This document shows positions 28,828 to 40,143 of a stretch of 64,000 nt of DNA, one piece after another (positions within the stretch are counted from its first letter, which is position 1; every line of letters starts with the position of its first letter). The notes beneath the pieces were generated by a model. It saw nothing but the letters and a program-made list of their open reading frames with translations, ran no database searches and was not told the origin of the DNA. Source of the stretch: Deinococcus deserti VCD115 (GTDB lineage Bacteria; Deinococcota; Deinococci; Deinococcales; Deinococcaceae); assembly GCF_000020685.1 (NCBI RefSeq), contig NC_012526.1, forward strand, positions 1,776,001 to 1,840,000, in the 5' to 3' direction. The translations under genes were made by a program, and so were the position numbers.

Positions 28828-29604
28828 AACGCTGATAACTGAACAGTCACTGCACCAGGGCACTCTGGTCGCCTTACATGGAAACCTGGCGTCCAGCGCC
28901 TGGTGGGCCAGCCTGCTGGCCGAGCCGCCGGTGGGCTGGCGAGTGCTGGCTCCAGATCTTCCGGGCTTTGCCGGCAGTGCACATATGGGAGAGGTCAGTA
29001 TCAGCGCCTACGCGACGTGGCTCCGGGACTGGCTGGCGAATCACCTTGATCCCGGTGAATGCCCGGTGCTGCTGGGCCACTCGCTGGGAGGCGCTGTAGC
29101 CCTGGAATATGCCGCCCGCCAGCCCGCTGAGATCAGTGGGCTGGCCCTGGCCGCCAGTGCTCCCCTGGACGGCCTGATCACACCAGAGGAGCACTACCCG
29201 CTGCTGGAACTGCTGCGCGAGGACAAGTTCCTGCTGGAGATGCACATCGGGGCGCTGTTTCCGTCGCAGCAGCCGGCCAACTTTACCCAGCTGGTGCATG
29301 ACGCCAGCCGTATGGCCAGGACGCACTACAGCGGCAATGCCCGGGCCCTGTCCACCTGGAAAGTTGATCCCGCAGCCCTGGCGGGCCTGCCAGTGCTGGT
29401 GCTGGGTGGTGAGCTGGACCGGTTGACCACCCCTGACATGGTCCATGCTCAGGCTGCTGCCCTGGGCTGCCGGGCCACCATTCTTAGCGGCCTCGGCCAC
29501 GGCTTCCCGCAGGAGGATGCGCTGGCCTTCCTCCAGCACCTGCAACCCTTCCTCAATCAGCTGCCTAACGATCGTTTGGACAGTTACGTTACACTGGAGA
29601 CTAC

Positions 29605-29608
<4 letters not shown>
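28820..29608 (+). CDS. alpha/beta-fold hydrolase
   Basis: A 262-residue serine hydrolase: [18 protein letters not shown] (oxyanion loop), [16 protein letters not shown] (nucleophile elbow), [13 protein letters not shown] (acid) and SGLGHGFPQ (catalytic His). Substrate unknown; the cap region is small. It overlaps metX by 8 nt at the 5' end and scoA by ATGA at the 3' end. It therefore bridges the methionine gene and the CoA-transferase genes. The chosen ATG 28820 is the first with sequence like family members. Confidence 0.88.
29565..29578. promoter_or_regulatory. palindromic operator upstream of scoA
   Basis: CTAACGATCGTTTG fits CNAACGNNCGTTNG, which I recall as the PaaR (TetR family) site in Thermus thermophilus. 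It lies inside the 3' end of the hydrolase gene, 27 nt before the scoA ATG and just upstream of TACACT (29590-29595). The same pattern occurs at 33144-33157. Confidence 0.55.
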
Positions 29609-30333
<725 letters not shown>

Positions 30334-30334
30334 C

Positions 30335-30453
30335 ATGACAGGCCTGAACTTCAGGGGCCTTCTCTTGCCGCGCCCACTGCGCGTTCAGCGGCCACTCATG
30401 GCACTGCGCGGTTCGTTCTTCTTGGCGGAGACTTCGGGTCTCCGGAGGTTTTG

Positions 30454-30454
<1 letters not shown>
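30335..30454 (+). CDS. 39-residue small open frame linking scoA and scoB
   Basis: A 39-codon frame starts [15 protein letters not shown] 1 nt after the scoA stop, with AGGAAGG at 30323-30329 as ribosome site. Its TGA (30452-30454) overlaps the scoB ATG as TGATG. The product is basic and hydrophobic and matches no family I know. The perfect fit to the gap suggests translational coupling, but it could be a chance open frame in a leader. Confidence 0.42.
30427..30443 (+). promoter_or_regulatory. hairpin next to the scoB ribosome site
   Basis: GGAGAC (30427-30432) pairs with GTCTCC (30438-30443) over TTCGG, directly before the scoB GGAGG (30444-30448). It may tune scoB translation. Confidence 0.4.
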
Positions 30455-31083
<629 letters not shown>

Positions 31084-31649
31084 TCACCGCCAGTACAGCC
31101 AGGGCCGGAGGCCTACCAGGACAACCAACGCCTGCTTGCACAGGTGCAATATCAGGCACACCACGATGCTCTGACTGGACTTCCCAACAGGCATCTGTTC
31201 GAGGATCGCCTGCAGCAGGCGGTGTTGCATGCACAGCGCTCCTTTGAGCACTTTGGAGTCATCTTCCTGGATCTCGACGGTTTCAAAGAGTCAATGACTC
31301 CCTGGGACACGATACCGGCGACGAGCTGCTCCGGCGCGTCGCAGCACGCCTGCGGGCCACAGTTCGGGCCAGTGACACTGTCGCGCGGCTCGGCGGGGAT
31401 GAATTCACTCTGCTGGTAGAGCGACTAAGCCGCGCCCAGGACGCAGTCACCATCGCTGACCAGCTGCTGGGTGCCGTGCAGCGACCTGTACTGCTGATCG
31501 GAAAGGAAGTTTCCGTCAACGCCTCAATAGGAGTCAGCCTGTATCCACTGCACGGCCGGGACGGTCCCACGCTTCAAAAGCAGGCTGACGCTGCTATGTA
31601 CAAAGCCAAGCACGCAGGCAAAGGAGCGGTCTGCCTCTGGGGCAGCTGA
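31084..31649 (+). pseudogene. truncated, frameshifted GGDEF (diguanylate cyclase) remnant
   Basis: From 31108 the sequence encodes EAYQDNQRLLAQVQYQAHHD then ALTGLPNRHLFEDRL and FLDLDGFK, the start of a GGDEF domain. A single-base deletion near 31288-31291 shifts the frame. The other frame continues VNDSLGHDTGDELLRRVAAR, GGDEF itself (31392-31406) and ASIGVSLYP to a TGA at 31647-31649. There is no start codon or sensory domain upstream; the frame runs back to the scoB stop. So both the 5' part and the reading frame are lost. Confidence 0.88.
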
Positions 31650-31694
31650 CCTGGACCGACTCAGTGTGCCAAATCCGGTTCCGGTCCCCCTGCC

Positions 31695-32183
31695 TCAGGG
31701 AGCGGTGACGCTCCTCACCGTGTACTGCACACGACCAGCCTCAAGCTCGACGTCGAAGGTCTCACCCTCACGCCGACCCATCAGGGCTTTTCCAACCGGA
31801 CTGTCGTCACTGACCTGAGTCACACCCTCGGTCATGGCGCTGATCTCCACCGCACTGACCAGCTGAACCTGCAGCTGACGGCCATGTTTATCATCTTCGA
31901 GCATAACGACTGAGCCCACGGCCACCTGACCGCGGGGCAGATCCTCCTCCTCGACGATCACGGCGCGCGCCAGTACATCCTCCAGTTCCAGAATCCGGGC
32001 CTCAATGGCGATCCGTTCCTGCCCGATCTGCGCGGCATTCAGGCTGCGGTTCTCCAGGTCCATCGCGTCGTCTACGGTATTGGCCAGGCTGGTAATGGTT
32101 TCCTCCAGACGCTGGCGTTCCTTCTCGAGAGACTGCTCCAGACGCTCATAACCTTCTCGGGTCAGCTGAACTGCATCGGGCAT
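31695..32183 (-). CDS. Gfh1-like GreA-family transcription factor
   Basis: A 162-residue RNA-polymerase secondary-channel protein: N-terminal coiled coil ([20 protein letters not shown]) and C-terminal FKBP-like domain ([40 protein letters not shown]). It resembles Thermus Gfh1 (KLTKAGYERL, RAVILEE, SPMGKALLG) more than GreA. The coil tip reads [14 protein letters not shown], acidic but not the GreA DLKEN arrangement. Gfh proteins inhibit or pause RNA polymerase instead of aiding cleavage. GGAG lies 6 nt before ATG 32183; the long frame upstream is not coding. Confidence 0.82.
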   Translation of the reverse strand: MPDAVQLTREGYERLEQSLEKERQRLEETITSLANTVDDAMDLENRSLNAAQIGQERIAIEARILELEDVLARAVIVEEEDLPRGQVAVGSVVMLEDDKHGRQLQVQLVSAVEISAMTEGVTQVSDDSPVGKALMGRREGETFDVELEAGRVQYTVRSVTAP

Positions 32184-32412
32184 GTGTGGCTCCTTTTGGA
32201 CCTGGGGTGAGAAATTAACAGTGGCGGGAACGTTACCTGACTGGCCATCAGCCTGGGGGTTCATGATGAGGACGAGTCCGGGCGGATGCATAAGGGAGAC
32301 CCCAACCTTCCTTCCGGAAGCTTTCATCGGGCCTGCAAGGTCAACCGGTCTACTTCGGATGCTCAGCCCTTCCGCTCTGGTCCAGAGACGGAACGGCGCC
32401 AGGAGGAACACG

Positions 32413-32985
32413 ATGACCAGAAAAACCAACGAAGATCCTTCCAACAGCAAGGGAACGGCAACCGACGATCAGGGGCAGACCTCTGCTGATCAGGATCTGG
32501 CGGGTACCCAGACCGTGGACTATTCCCTGCCTGAAGACGACCTCCCGGAAAACCAGGACGATCAGTCCAATGCTGAGCGGATCAGAGGAGCGCAGGATGA
32601 CCTCGACGACCTTCCAGTCTCCGGGGATGTCACCGGCGGCAACCACAGCCCGGGCACGGACGCGCTGGCTGGTGCCGGAATTACCTTTGATGACGGCATC
32701 GATCCGTCTATTCGCACTGAGATGCTGGACAATGCCGCCGCCTACCTGGATGACGCGCCTCCCGGCAATGTCAATGACGAACCCAGCTTTGATGACGGCG
32801 TGCCCAACAGCATCTCGGACTTCAGCGTGATCACCCCGGACAATCCGGGAGGCACAGCACGGCTGGCCGACCCCAGCCTCGACGCTGGCGGTGAGGCCAA
32901 AGGCGCGCGGGTGGGCGGCTCAGGAGCCTTCGACGGCGGCCCTCCCCGCACCACGCCCTTACCAGGCAGCGACGACACCGAATAA
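32413..32985 (+). CDS. acidic, probably disordered hypothetical protein
   Basis: A 190-residue protein rich in Asp, Gly, Pro, Ser and Asn, with almost no hydrophobic core and no cysteine. Repeated acidic boxes are seen: [47 protein letters not shown] lies 6 nt before ATG 32413, which fixes the start over the longer frame. Such hydrophilic proteins can act in desiccation tolerance, but nothing here proves it. Divergent from the Gfh gene across 229 nt. Confidence 0.75.
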   Translation: MTRKTNEDPSNSKGTATDDQGQTSADQDLAGTQTVDYSLPEDDLPENQDDQSNAERIRGAQDDLDDLPVSGDVTGGNHSPGTDALAGAGITFDDGIDPSIRTEMLDNAAAYLDDAPPGNVNDEPSFDDGVPNSISDFSVITPDNPGGTARLADPSLDAGGEAKGARVGGSGAFDGGPPRTTPLPGSDDTE

Positions 32986-33013
32986 ACCCAGTCTCCAGGG
33001 CTGTTGTTTCTCC

Positions 33014-33039
33014 TGCCAGGGCCCCATGAGGCCCTGGCA
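33014..33039 (+). terminator. hairpin after the acidic protein gene
   Basis: TGCCAGGGCC (33014-33023) pairs with GGCCCTGGCA (33030-33039) over a 6-nt loop, 29 nt after the stop. No strong T tract. Confidence 0.6.
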
Positions 33040-33143
33040 CACTTCTGACTTGCCAGCGTTGAGCGAGGCGCGGTCTGTTCACCCAGGCCAAGCGAAATGC
33101 GGTTTGCGTTCCGACTCTGGTTCCCACGTTCGACCCACCATTC

Positions 33144-33157
33144 CAAACGAGCGTTTG
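33144..33157. promoter_or_regulatory. palindromic operator upstream of the carboxyltransferase gene
   Basis: CAAACGAGCGTTTG is a perfect inverted repeat with a 2-nt centre and fits CNAACGNNCGTTNG. It abuts the -10 box TAGACT (33159-33164), so a bound repressor would block RNA polymerase. Matches the site at 29565-29578. Confidence 0.62.
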
Positions 33158-33158
33158 T

Positions 33159-33164
33159 TAGACT
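33159..33164 (+). promoter_or_regulatory. -10 box for the carboxyltransferase gene
   Basis: TAGACT lies 10 nt before the ATG at 33175; the leader would be about 3-4 nt. Confidence 0.55.
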
Positions 33165-33174
33165 GTGGGTACAG

Positions 33175-34848
33175 ATGACCCAGCCTGACACCCGCGCTCC
33201 GGCGCCCTCTACTCCTGGTTCTGATGCCTGGACCGACGCTCTGGCACGCCTGCAGGCGGATCAGGCGCGTGTCCGCCTGGGGGGTGGCCCCAAAGCACAG
33301 CAACGCCAGCACGACAAGAACCGTCTGACTGCCCGCGAACGCATCGCCCGGCTCGTGGATTCTGAAGCCCCTTTCGACGAACTGATGACTTTCGCCGGCT
33401 ACGGCATGTATGAGGACGTCGGTGGCTGCCCCAGCGGCGGCACGGTGACAGGCATCGGCCTCATCGCCGGGCGGCCCTGGATGATTATTGCCAACGACGC
33501 CACCGTGAAAGCCGGGGCCTTCTTTCCGATCACAGCCAAGAAGGTGATCCGGGCGCAGACCATCGCCCTGGAAAATCACCTGCCGGTGGTGTACCTCGTT
33601 GATTCCGCCGGCGTCTACCTGCCGATGCAGGATGAGATCTTCCCCGACCAGGATGACTTCGGGCGCGTGTTCTACCTGAATGCCCGTATGAGTGCCAAAG
33701 GCATTCCGCAGATCGCGGCAATCATGGGCAACTGCGTGGCCGGGGGAGCCTACCTGCCGGTGATGTGCGACACGCTGATCATGACCGAGGGCTCGGGCCT
33801 GTATCTGGCTGGCCCGGCGCTGGTCAAGGCTGCCATCGGTCAGGTCGTGGACAGTGAAGATCTGGGGGGAGCGGGCATGCACGCCAGCATCGCCGGCACC
33901 GTGGATTACAAGGAGCCGGACGACGACGCGGCGCTTGAGCGGGTGCGCGCCCTGGCCGATCTGTATGCGCAGGGTGAGGTGGCGCCCTGGGCCCGCAGGC
34001 GAAGCGAGGTGCGTGACGCTCCTGCCCGCGACCTGACGAACCTCGTGGGCTTCGACGGCAGCAAAACCTACGACGTGCGCGAGCTGATCACCTCCATTAC
34101 TGACGCGGGCGAGTTCCACGAGTTCAAGGCCGAGTACGGCGAAACGCTGGTGTGCGGCTTTGCGCGTGTCGGCGGCTACCCGGTGGCGTTCGTGGCCAAC
34201 CAGCGCACCGTGATCAAGAAGAAGCTCAAGGCCGGAGGCGAACCAGGGCTGCGCACCCGAATCGAGGTCGGGGGGGTCATTTACGGTGACAGCGCTGACA
34301 AGGCCGCGCGCTTCATCCTCGACGCCAACCAGGCCGGCGTTCCGCTGGTGTTCCTGTCGGACGTGACCGGCTTCATGGTCGGCCGTGACAGCGAGCAGGA
34401 AGGCATCATCCGGCGCGGCGCCAAACTGGTGAACGCCGTGAGCAACAGCGTGGTTCCCAAGATCACCGTCATCACCGGCGGGTCTTTCGGTGCAGGCAAC
34501 TACGCCATGAACGGCAAGGCCTACGGCCCCCGTTTCCTGTTCGCCTGGCCCAGTGCCAAGTACGCGGTCATGAGCGGCAACGCGGCGGCCAAGACCCTGC
34601 TCGACATTCAGCTCGCGGCCCTGAAACGCAGCGGTCACGAGCCGGACGACGAGGAATTGCAGCGCCTTTACGACGAAGTTAAGGCCAAATACGACACTGA
34701 ACTCGACCCCCGCTACGCCGCCGCCCGCCTGTGGGTGGACGAGATCATCGAGCCCAATGACACCCGCGAGCGCCTGATTCGCGCCCTGGAAGCCTGCGCT
34801 CAGAACCCCGAACAGGAAGCCCTGCGCGTGGGCGTGTTCCAGGTCTGA
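33175..34848 (+). CDS. acyl-CoA carboxyltransferase beta subunit (methylcrotonyl-CoA carboxylase-like)
   Basis: A 557-residue carboxyltransferase with two crotonase-fold halves. The N-half has HDKNRLTARERIARLVD, VVYLVDSAGVYLPMQDE and MGNCVAGGAYLPVMCD. The C-half has PLVFLSDVTGFMVGRDSEQE, VITGGSFGAGNYAMNGKAYG and FLFAWPSAKYAVMSG. The FMVG...GAGNYAM pattern is closest to methylcrotonyl-CoA carboxylase beta subunits. No biotin carboxylase/biotin carrier gene is in the window, so the partner must be elsewhere. ATG 33175 is chosen from the promoter; a longer frame starts at 33097. Confidence 0.88.
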   Translation: MTQPDTRAPAPSTPGSDAWTDALARLQADQARVRLGGGPKAQQRQHDKNRLTARERIARLVDSEAPFDELMTFAGYGMYEDVGGCPSGGTVTGIGLIAGRPWMIIANDATVKAGAFFPITAKKVIRAQTIALENHLPVVYLVDSAGVYLPMQDEIFPDQDDFGRVFYLNARMSAKGIPQIAAIMGNCVAGGAYLPVMCDTLIMTEGSGLYLAGPALVKAAIGQVVDSEDLGGAGMHASIAGTVDYKEPDDDAALERVRALADLYAQGEVAPWARRRSEVRDAPARDLTNLVGFDGSKTYDVRELITSITDAGEFHEFKAEYGETLVCGFARVGGYPVAFVANQRTVIKKKLKAGGEPGLRTRIEVGGVIYGDSADKAARFILDANQAGVPLVFLSDVTGFMVGRDSEQEGIIRRGAKLVNAVSNSVVPKITVITGGSFGAGNYAMNGKAYGPRFLFAWPSAKYAVMSGNAAAKTLLDIQLAALKRSGHEPDDEELQRLYDEVKAKYDTELDPRYAAARLWVDEIIEPNDTRERLIRALEACAQNPEQEALRVGVFQV

Positions 34849-34896
34849 CCGCTTTTCCTGTTCCCACCAGCCCACCAATCTCCCGGAGGATTCACC

Positions 34897-36099
34897 ATGA
34901 CCAGCACCCTTGACCGTCCCACCAGCACCTTTGTCAATCCCTTGAACGACGACCAGCGCACCATTATCGGCGCCCTGAAAAGCTTCCTGAAAAACAAGGT
35001 GGAGCCTGGCGCTGCCGAGCGCGACCAGACCAGTGAGTTCCCGTTCGAGATCGTGCGTGAACTCGGGGAGATGGGCATCATGGGTGCACAGACGCCCGAA
35101 CAGTACGGCGGCTCCGGGCTTGACACCGCCACCTTCGCCATGATCATTGAGGAAATCGCGGCGGTCGACGGCAGCCTGTGCCTGACGGTCGCCTCGCACA
35201 ACAGCCTGTGCCAGGGCCACATTCTGATCGGGGGCACCGAAGCGCAGAAGGCCAAGTTCCTGCCTGATCTGGCCAGCGCGAAAAAACTCGGCGCCTGGGG
35301 CCTGACCGAGCCCGGCAGCGGTTCGGACAGCGGCGGCATGCAGTCGCGCGCCGTGGAGCAGCCCGACGGCAGCTGGATTCTGAACGGTTCCAAGAACTTC
35401 ATCACGCAGGGCAGCGTGGGCGGGACCTACGTGGTGCTGGCCCGCACCGACGCCGCGCGCGAAGGGAAAGGCAAGAACGACGGCATCAGCGCGTTCGTGT
35501 TCAACCGCGACGAGGTGCAGGGTTTCTCTATCGGCCGCAAGGAAGACAAACTGGGCCTGCGCAGCAGCGACACCGCGCAGCTGATCTTCGAGGACATCCA
35601 CCTGCCGGCCGACGCCCTGCTGGGCGAGCGCGGCAACGCCTTCAAGGACGTCATGAAGGTGCTTGACGGCGGCCGTGTGGGCATCGCCGCCATGGGCCTG
35701 GGACTGGGACGCGCCGCGTTCGAATACGCCGCGAAGTACACCATGACCCGCGAGCAGTTCGGGAAACCCATCGGCCACAACCAGAACCTGGCCTTCCGCC
35801 TTGCCGACATGGACACCAAACTTGAAGCTGCCCGGCTGCTGATCCGCAAGGCTGCCGACCTGAAAGACGCGGGCCAGAACTTCACGGTGCCCGTCGCACG
35901 TGCCAAGCTGTTTGCCACCACAGTGGGCGTCGAGGCCTGCGACGAAGCCATTCAGATGCTCGGTGGCTACGGCTACATCAAGGAGTACCCCGTCGAGCGC
36001 TTCTGGCGCGATAACCGGCTGACCCGCATCGGCGAGGGCACTGACGAGGTGCAGCGCCTCGTGATCAGCCGCGACGTGCTCAAGCGCTTTGCCGATTGA
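34897..36099 (+). CDS. acyl-CoA dehydrogenase
   Basis: A 400-residue FAD enzyme of the short/branched-chain ACAD family. Motifs: [37 protein letters not shown] (flavin/substrate binding), [15 protein letters not shown], the [20 protein letters not shown] block and [13 protein letters not shown] at the C-terminus. A GGAGG ribosome site precedes the ATG. It follows the carboxyltransferase after 48 nt; in leucine breakdown isovaleryl-CoA dehydrogenase acts just before methylcrotonyl-CoA carboxylase, so this may be that step. Confidence 0.93.
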   Translation: MTSTLDRPTSTFVNPLNDDQRTIIGALKSFLKNKVEPGAAERDQTSEFPFEIVRELGEMGIMGAQTPEQYGGSGLDTATFAMIIEEIAAVDGSLCLTVASHNSLCQGHILIGGTEAQKAKFLPDLASAKKLGAWGLTEPGSGSDSGGMQSRAVEQPDGSWILNGSKNFITQGSVGGTYVVLARTDAAREGKGKNDGISAFVFNRDEVQGFSIGRKEDKLGLRSSDTAQLIFEDIHLPADALLGERGNAFKDVMKVLDGGRVGIAAMGLGLGRAAFEYAAKYTMTREQFGKPIGHNQNLAFRLADMDTKLEAARLLIRKAADLKDAGQNFTVPVARAKLFATTVGVEACDEAIQMLGGYGYIKEYPVERFWRDNRLTRIGEGTDEVQRLVISRDVLKRFAD

Positions 36100-36118
36100 A
36101 AACTGAAAGTGTTTCGGG

Positions 36119-36144
36119 GGCGTGCCTGCGGGCACGCCTTTTTT
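36119..36144 (+). terminator. acyl-CoA dehydrogenase terminator
   Basis: GGCGTGCC (36119-36126) pairs with GGCACGCC (36131-36138), followed by TTTTTT. Confidence 0.92.
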
Positions 36145-36202
36145 CGTCCTGGCGCGCTGGCCTCCCCCACCGGGTAACACCCCGCGCCTTCTATAACCGC
36201 TG

Positions 36203-36208
36203 TAGCAT
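36203..36208 (+). promoter_or_regulatory. -10 box for the large regulator gene
   Basis: TAGCAT lies 9 nt before the ATG at 36218, close to leaderless spacing. Confidence 0.5.
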
Positions 36209-36217
36209 GCCCTAGAG

Positions 36218-39200
36218 ATGTCCCTCAACTGGCGTGATCTGACCTCCAGCCGCCGCGCGCGCTGGCCCATCGTGCAGGGAGCCGTTGCCCGGCCACGCCT
36301 GCGGGCCCTGCTGACCCAGGCGCGGGTGCTGTTGGTGGTGGCCCCGGCAGGGTTTGGAAAAACCACCGCCCTGGCAGCCGGCGCGCCTGGCCTGGGCGGC
36401 CCGGGTGCCTGGCTGACCCTGGACGCCGACGACGCCGACCCTCAGGTGTTGGCCGGTGGGCTGGCCCTGGCTGTGGAGGACCTCCCGGGCGGTGCAGGTG
36501 CGGCAGCTCTGCTGGATGCCGGAGCCTCACCACGGCGGGTGGCCGCCCGGGTAGCCGACGTGCTGGACGCCTGTGGAGCCCTGCTGGTCCTGGACGAGGC
36601 GCAGCATCTGACCGGCTCGCTGGCAAGCGACGTGCTGCGGGAACTGGTTTCCGGTGGGGCGGGACGGGTGGCGCTGCTTTCGCGTGTGCCGCTGACACTG
36701 CCGGATCTGACCCGTCTGGAGACGCAGGGCGACGTGCAGCACCTGTCAGCCACCGACCTGGCCTTTACCGCCGACGAGGTCGGTGAATTGCTCTGTACCC
36801 TGAATGTGCCCGCGACAGGCGCAGATGTCCGGCTGGCGCACGCGGTGACCGAAGGCTGGCCCATTGCCGTGCGCTTCCTGGCCCAGGCCGCCGCCCAGGG
36901 CCGTGTTCACCTGCGTCAGCTGGCCGATCTGGATGGAGGTGAGGCTCAGCTGGGTACCCTGTTCACGTATCTGGCACAGGAGGTCATAGGGCCGCTGGAC
37001 CCAGAGCTGCGTGTCCTGCTAACCCGCTCCAGCGTCTTTGAAGAGCTGACTCCTGAGCTGCTGGAGGCTGTACTGAACCAGCCGCAGGCCCGTGAACTGC
37101 TTGATGCACTGGCAGGAAGCGGCATCTTTCTGACCCGCGTGGGCGATGAGGGGTACCGGGCCCATCCCCTGCTGCGGGCCCATCTGCGCGCCGGACTGCC
37201 GGCCGCCGAGGTCAGAACTCTGTCTGCCCGAGGCGCGGCCTATTTCGAGGCCACCGGGCGCCCACGCCGGGCCATGGCGGCCCACCTGCTCTCCGGAAAC
37301 GCACAACGGGCCGCGCAGCTGCTTTCGGCCTACGGGAGGGTGTGGCTGCGGATAGGGCGGGTCACCCTGATCGAGCGCAGCCTGGGCCGGCTGCCGAAAG
37401 AGGCCTGGACTCCTGATCTGCATGCGCTGGCCGGAGACGCCCTGCGCCTCTCGTCGCGTTATGGGGAGGCGCTGGCCGCCTATGCCCAGGCCGCACCGCT
37501 GGAACGTGCCCTGGGTGAAGTCCAGGTGGCCCTCGACACGGTTCAGCCCGACCTGGCCTGGGAAGCGCTGGATATTGCCGAGCAGCTGGCTCCAGCAGAA
37601 CAGCGCGACACGGTCCGGCGCCTGCGCGCTGAGAACCTGCTGAATGCCGGCCAGCTGGCCGAAGCGGTCAAGCTTTCGCCGTCTCTGGCTGGCGGGGTGC
37701 GCTACGCGCTGCGTTCGGGTGACCTCTCACGCGCCCTGACACTGGCCCTGGAAGCTGCCCGGGGTGAGGCGGGCGGTGCCCGGGCCGCACAGAACCACCG
37801 TGAGGGGCTGCTGCTGGCCAGCTTCCTGCATGCCCTTCTGGGTGAGCCGGATCTGGCCATCCGCCGCGCCCGGGAGGGACTGGCCGAAGGAGCCAGGCTG
37901 GAAAGCCCCTTTGTGCAGGCCCTGGCCCTGGCGAGGCTTGGTCACGCGCTGGTCGCAGCTGGACAGACCGAGCAGGCCCGGCAGGCCTACGAGGACGCCC
38001 GCGTCCTGGCCCGGGGAGTTGCAGGGCGCCTACAGGTTGAGCCCCTGATGGGTCTGAGCTACCTGGCCGGCCTGTCCGGGGACGTAGGCCGGGCCGCGTC
38101 TCTGCGCGCCGAAGCCGTGATGCCTACTGCCGGAGACAGCTATATGCAGGCGCTGCTGCACCTGACGTCCGCGCTGGGCACCTTGCATGCCGAACTGAGC
38201 AGCGCCGTGGACCTCACGGAGGCCCGAGCTGCTTTTATGACCTGCGGAGACCGCTTCGGGCTGGCGGCCGTTGCGCTGGCGGCATTTGCCGCCGGTCAGG
38301 GAGATGCGGCGCCGGCAGCTGCCGCAGCCGCGCAGTTTCCATTCCTGCTCGCGCGGCGCACTCTGCTCTCTCCATATCCCGACCGCGCCCGCCGCGCAGC
38401 CCTGCTGGCCCGGCTGGTCGCGGCAGTGCCGGATACCGCAGGCGCGCTGCGTGCCGCCGCCCGCGATCTGGGGTATCCGGACGTGCCGTCCCCCACCGAC
38501 GCCCCGGGCTTCGAGGTACATGTGCAGGTGCTGGACCGGCTCGCCGTCACGCGAGGTGACGACCCCAGGCCGCGTGACTGGGGCCGCGCCAAGGCCCGTG
38601 ATCTCCTGGCGCTGCTGGCTGTACACGAAGACGGACTGGCCCGTGACACCGCGCAGGAGACGCTGTTTCCTGAGGCGGACCCGGGCGTGGGCGAACGCAA
38701 TTTCCGTGTCACGCTGCATGCCCTGGGACAGGTTCTTGAAGAAGGCGCGCCCAGCGGCGCTTTTCTGGAGCGTGGCGAATGGCTGCGGCTGCGCAGGGGA
38801 CCAGATCTGCACATTGACCTGCATTCAGCGCGGGCCCTGCTGGCCCAGGCTACAGGCACCCCGGGACGCCTTGACGCGCTGCTGCGGCTGCCTGCGCAAG
38901 TCGCTGACACCGAACTGGCGGTCGTGCAGCAGGAGGCCGAACGCTACGCCGCTCGGCTTCCCGAAGCACTCAGCGCCGAGGCCATATGTGCCCTGGAACT
39001 GGGCCACCCGGACCGAGCCGCAAAAGCAGCCGAGCGCGCCCTGAGCCTGGACCCCGCCCATGAGCCGGCTGCCCGTGTGCTGATGCGCGTGTGCCACCTG
39101 CGGGGAGGGGCCTCGGCACTCCGGCGCGTCTACGCCAATCTGCGGGCTTCTCTCTGCGAAATGGGCCTGGAGCCGCTGCCAGACACCTCGGCGCTGTACC

Positions 39201-39223
39201 GCGCGCTGGGCGGCACCCTGTAA
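36218..39223 (+). CDS. large SARP/MalT-like transcriptional regulator (P-loop, TPR, BTAD)
   Basis: A 1001-residue regulator. N-terminus: P-loop ATPase of the MalT/STAND type with [15 protein letters not shown] (Walker A, about residues 43-52) and [10 protein letters not shown] (Walker B, about 125-134). Middle (about 340-740): helical repeats rich in Ala/Leu, TPR-like. C-terminus: a winged-helix segment ([20 protein letters not shown], about 790-810) followed by a bacterial transcriptional activation domain (about 850-1000, ending [16 protein letters not shown]). It lacks the LuxR helix-turn-helix of MalT. Located between acyl-CoA genes and 3-hydroxybutyrate dehydrogenase, it may control them. 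Inducer unknown. Confidence 0.85.
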   Translation: MSLNWRDLTSSRRARWPIVQGAVARPRLRALLTQARVLLVVAPAGFGKTTALAAGAPGLGGPGAWLTLDADDADPQVLAGGLALAVEDLPGGAGAAALLDAGASPRRVAARVADVLDACGALLVLDEAQHLTGSLASDVLRELVSGGAGRVALLSRVPLTLPDLTRLETQGDVQHLSATDLAFTADEVGELLCTLNVPATGADVRLAHAVTEGWPIAVRFLAQAAAQGRVHLRQLADLDGGEAQLGTLFTYLAQEVIGPLDPELRVLLTRSSVFEELTPELLEAVLNQPQARELLDALAGSGIFLTRVGDEGYRAHPLLRAHLRAGLPAAEVRTLSARGAAYFEATGRPRRAMAAHLLSGNAQRAAQLLSAYGRVWLRIGRVTLIERSLGRLPKEAWTPDLHALAGDALRLSSRYGEALAAYAQAAPLERALGEVQVALDTVQPDLAWEALDIAEQLAPAEQRDTVRRLRAENLLNAGQLAEAVKLSPSLAGGVRYALRSGDLSRALTLALEAARGEAGGARAAQNHREGLLLASFLHALLGEPDLAIRRAREGLAEGARLESPFVQALALARLGHALVAAGQTEQARQAYEDARVLARGVAGRLQVEPLMGLSYLAGLSGDVGRAASLRAEAVMPTAGDSYMQALLHLTSALGTLHAELSSAVDLTEARAAFMTCGDRFGLAAVALAAFAAGQGDAAPAAAAAAQFPFLLARRTLLSPYPDRARRAALLARLVAAVPDTAGALRAAARDLGYPDVPSPTDAPGFEVHVQVLDRLAVTRGDDPRPRDWGRAKARDLLALLAVHEDGLARDTAQETLFPEADPGVGERNFRVTLHALGQVLEEGAPSGAFLERGEWLRLRRGPDLHIDLHSARALLAQATGTPGRLDALLRLPAQVADTELAVVQQEAERYAARLPEALSAEAICALELGHPDRAAKAAERALSLDPAHEPAARVLMRVCHLRGGASALRRVYANLRASLCEMGLEPLPDTSALYRALGGTL

Positions 39224-39282
39224 TACACCAGCAGTGACGTACCACCATGCCGGTCAGTAACCAGCGTGTCACGCTCCACTTC

Positions 39283-39288
39283 TAGACT
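39283..39288 (+). promoter_or_regulatory. leaderless -10 box for 3-hydroxybutyrate dehydrogenase
   Basis: TAGACT lies 6 nt before the ATG at 39295. Confidence 0.65.
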
Positions 39289-39294
39289 CTGCAC

Positions 39295-40077
39295 ATGACA
39301 TCTGAGGGCACGACATCACACGAGGGAAGAGCTGCTCTGGTAACCGGCGGCACCAGTGGCATCGGACTGGCCATTGCACAGCGGTTTCAGCAGGACGGCA
39401 TGCGAGTGGCGGTGCTGGACCTCGACCGTCCACAGTCCCGAGAAGTGGCTGAAACACACGGACTTATCTTTATTGCCGCTGACCTTACCCGGCGTGAGGA
39501 CTGCCGGGCAGCCATAACAAAGGCTGTTCAAGTCCTGGGCGGCCTGGATGTGCTGGTCAACAATGCCGGCTTCCAGCACATTGACCCGGTGGCCGACTTT
39601 CCCGAGGACACCTGGGACGCCATGATTCACGTGATGCTGACGGCGCCGTTTCTGCTTTCCAAGTATGCATGGCCCTACCTGACCCGCAGCGGGCAGGGAC
39701 GAATCATCAATGTGGCCAGCATTCACGGGCACGTGGCCAGTCCCTTCAAGAGTGCCTATATCAGTGCCAAGCACGGCGTCATTGGTTTCACACGAACCGC
39801 AGCCCTGGAAGCGGGCGAACAGGGCCTGACCGTCAACGCCATCTGCCCAGGCTACGTGCGCACACCACTGGTAGAGGGGCAGATCGCCGATCAGGCCCGC
39901 ACCCGCGGCATCAGTGCTGAGGAAGTGGAGCAGAAGGTCATGCTGGAGCCCGCCGCAATCAAGCGCCTGCTTGACCCTGCTGACGTGGCTGCACTGGCAA
40001 GCTACGTCGCCAGTCCAGCAGCCTGGGGCATGACTGGAGCGGTGCTGGACCTGGACCTGGGCTGGACCGCCCGATAG
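39295..40077 (+). CDS. 3-hydroxybutyrate dehydrogenase (SDR family)
   Basis: A 260-residue NAD-dependent short-chain dehydrogenase: [18 protein letters not shown] (cofactor loop), [20 protein letters not shown], catalytic S-Y-K in [20 protein letters not shown] then KHG, and [17 protein letters not shown]. The [10 protein letters not shown] and SPFKSAY signatures match D-3-hydroxybutyrate dehydrogenases. It turns 3-hydroxybutyrate into acetoacetate, the substrate of the scoAB product. Single gene with a leaderless promoter. Confidence 0.92.
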   Translation: MTSEGTTSHEGRAALVTGGTSGIGLAIAQRFQQDGMRVAVLDLDRPQSREVAETHGLIFIAADLTRREDCRAAITKAVQVLGGLDVLVNNAGFQHIDPVADFPEDTWDAMIHVMLTAPFLLSKYAWPYLTRSGQGRIINVASIHGHVASPFKSAYISAKHGVIGFTRTAALEAGEQGLTVNAICPGYVRTPLVEGQIADQARTRGISAEEVEQKVMLEPAAIKRLLDPADVAALASYVASPAAWGMTGAVLDLDLGWTAR

Positions 40078-40091
40078 AGACAAAAAGTACT

Positions 40092-40134
40092 CCGGGCGGT
40101 CTTTCTTTGTAACATGCAGAGAAAGACCGCCCGG
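40092..40134. terminator. bidirectional terminator
   Basis: A 15-bp stem (40092-40106 with 40120-40134) with a 13-nt loop lies between two convergent genes. TTTCTTTG and AGAAAG on the arms suit both directions. Confidence 0.8.
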
Positions 40135-40143
40135 CCCTATATT

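Noticed and set aside
32184..32450. Hydrophobic N-terminal extension of the Gfh frame
   Set aside because: It overlaps the start of the divergent acidic-protein gene; GGAG and family alignment place the start at 32183.
33079..36366. 1095-codon open frame on the minus strand
   Set aside because: It is fully antisense to the carboxyltransferase and acyl-CoA dehydrogenase genes, whose motifs are clear; high GC and third-position bias keep the opposite frame open.
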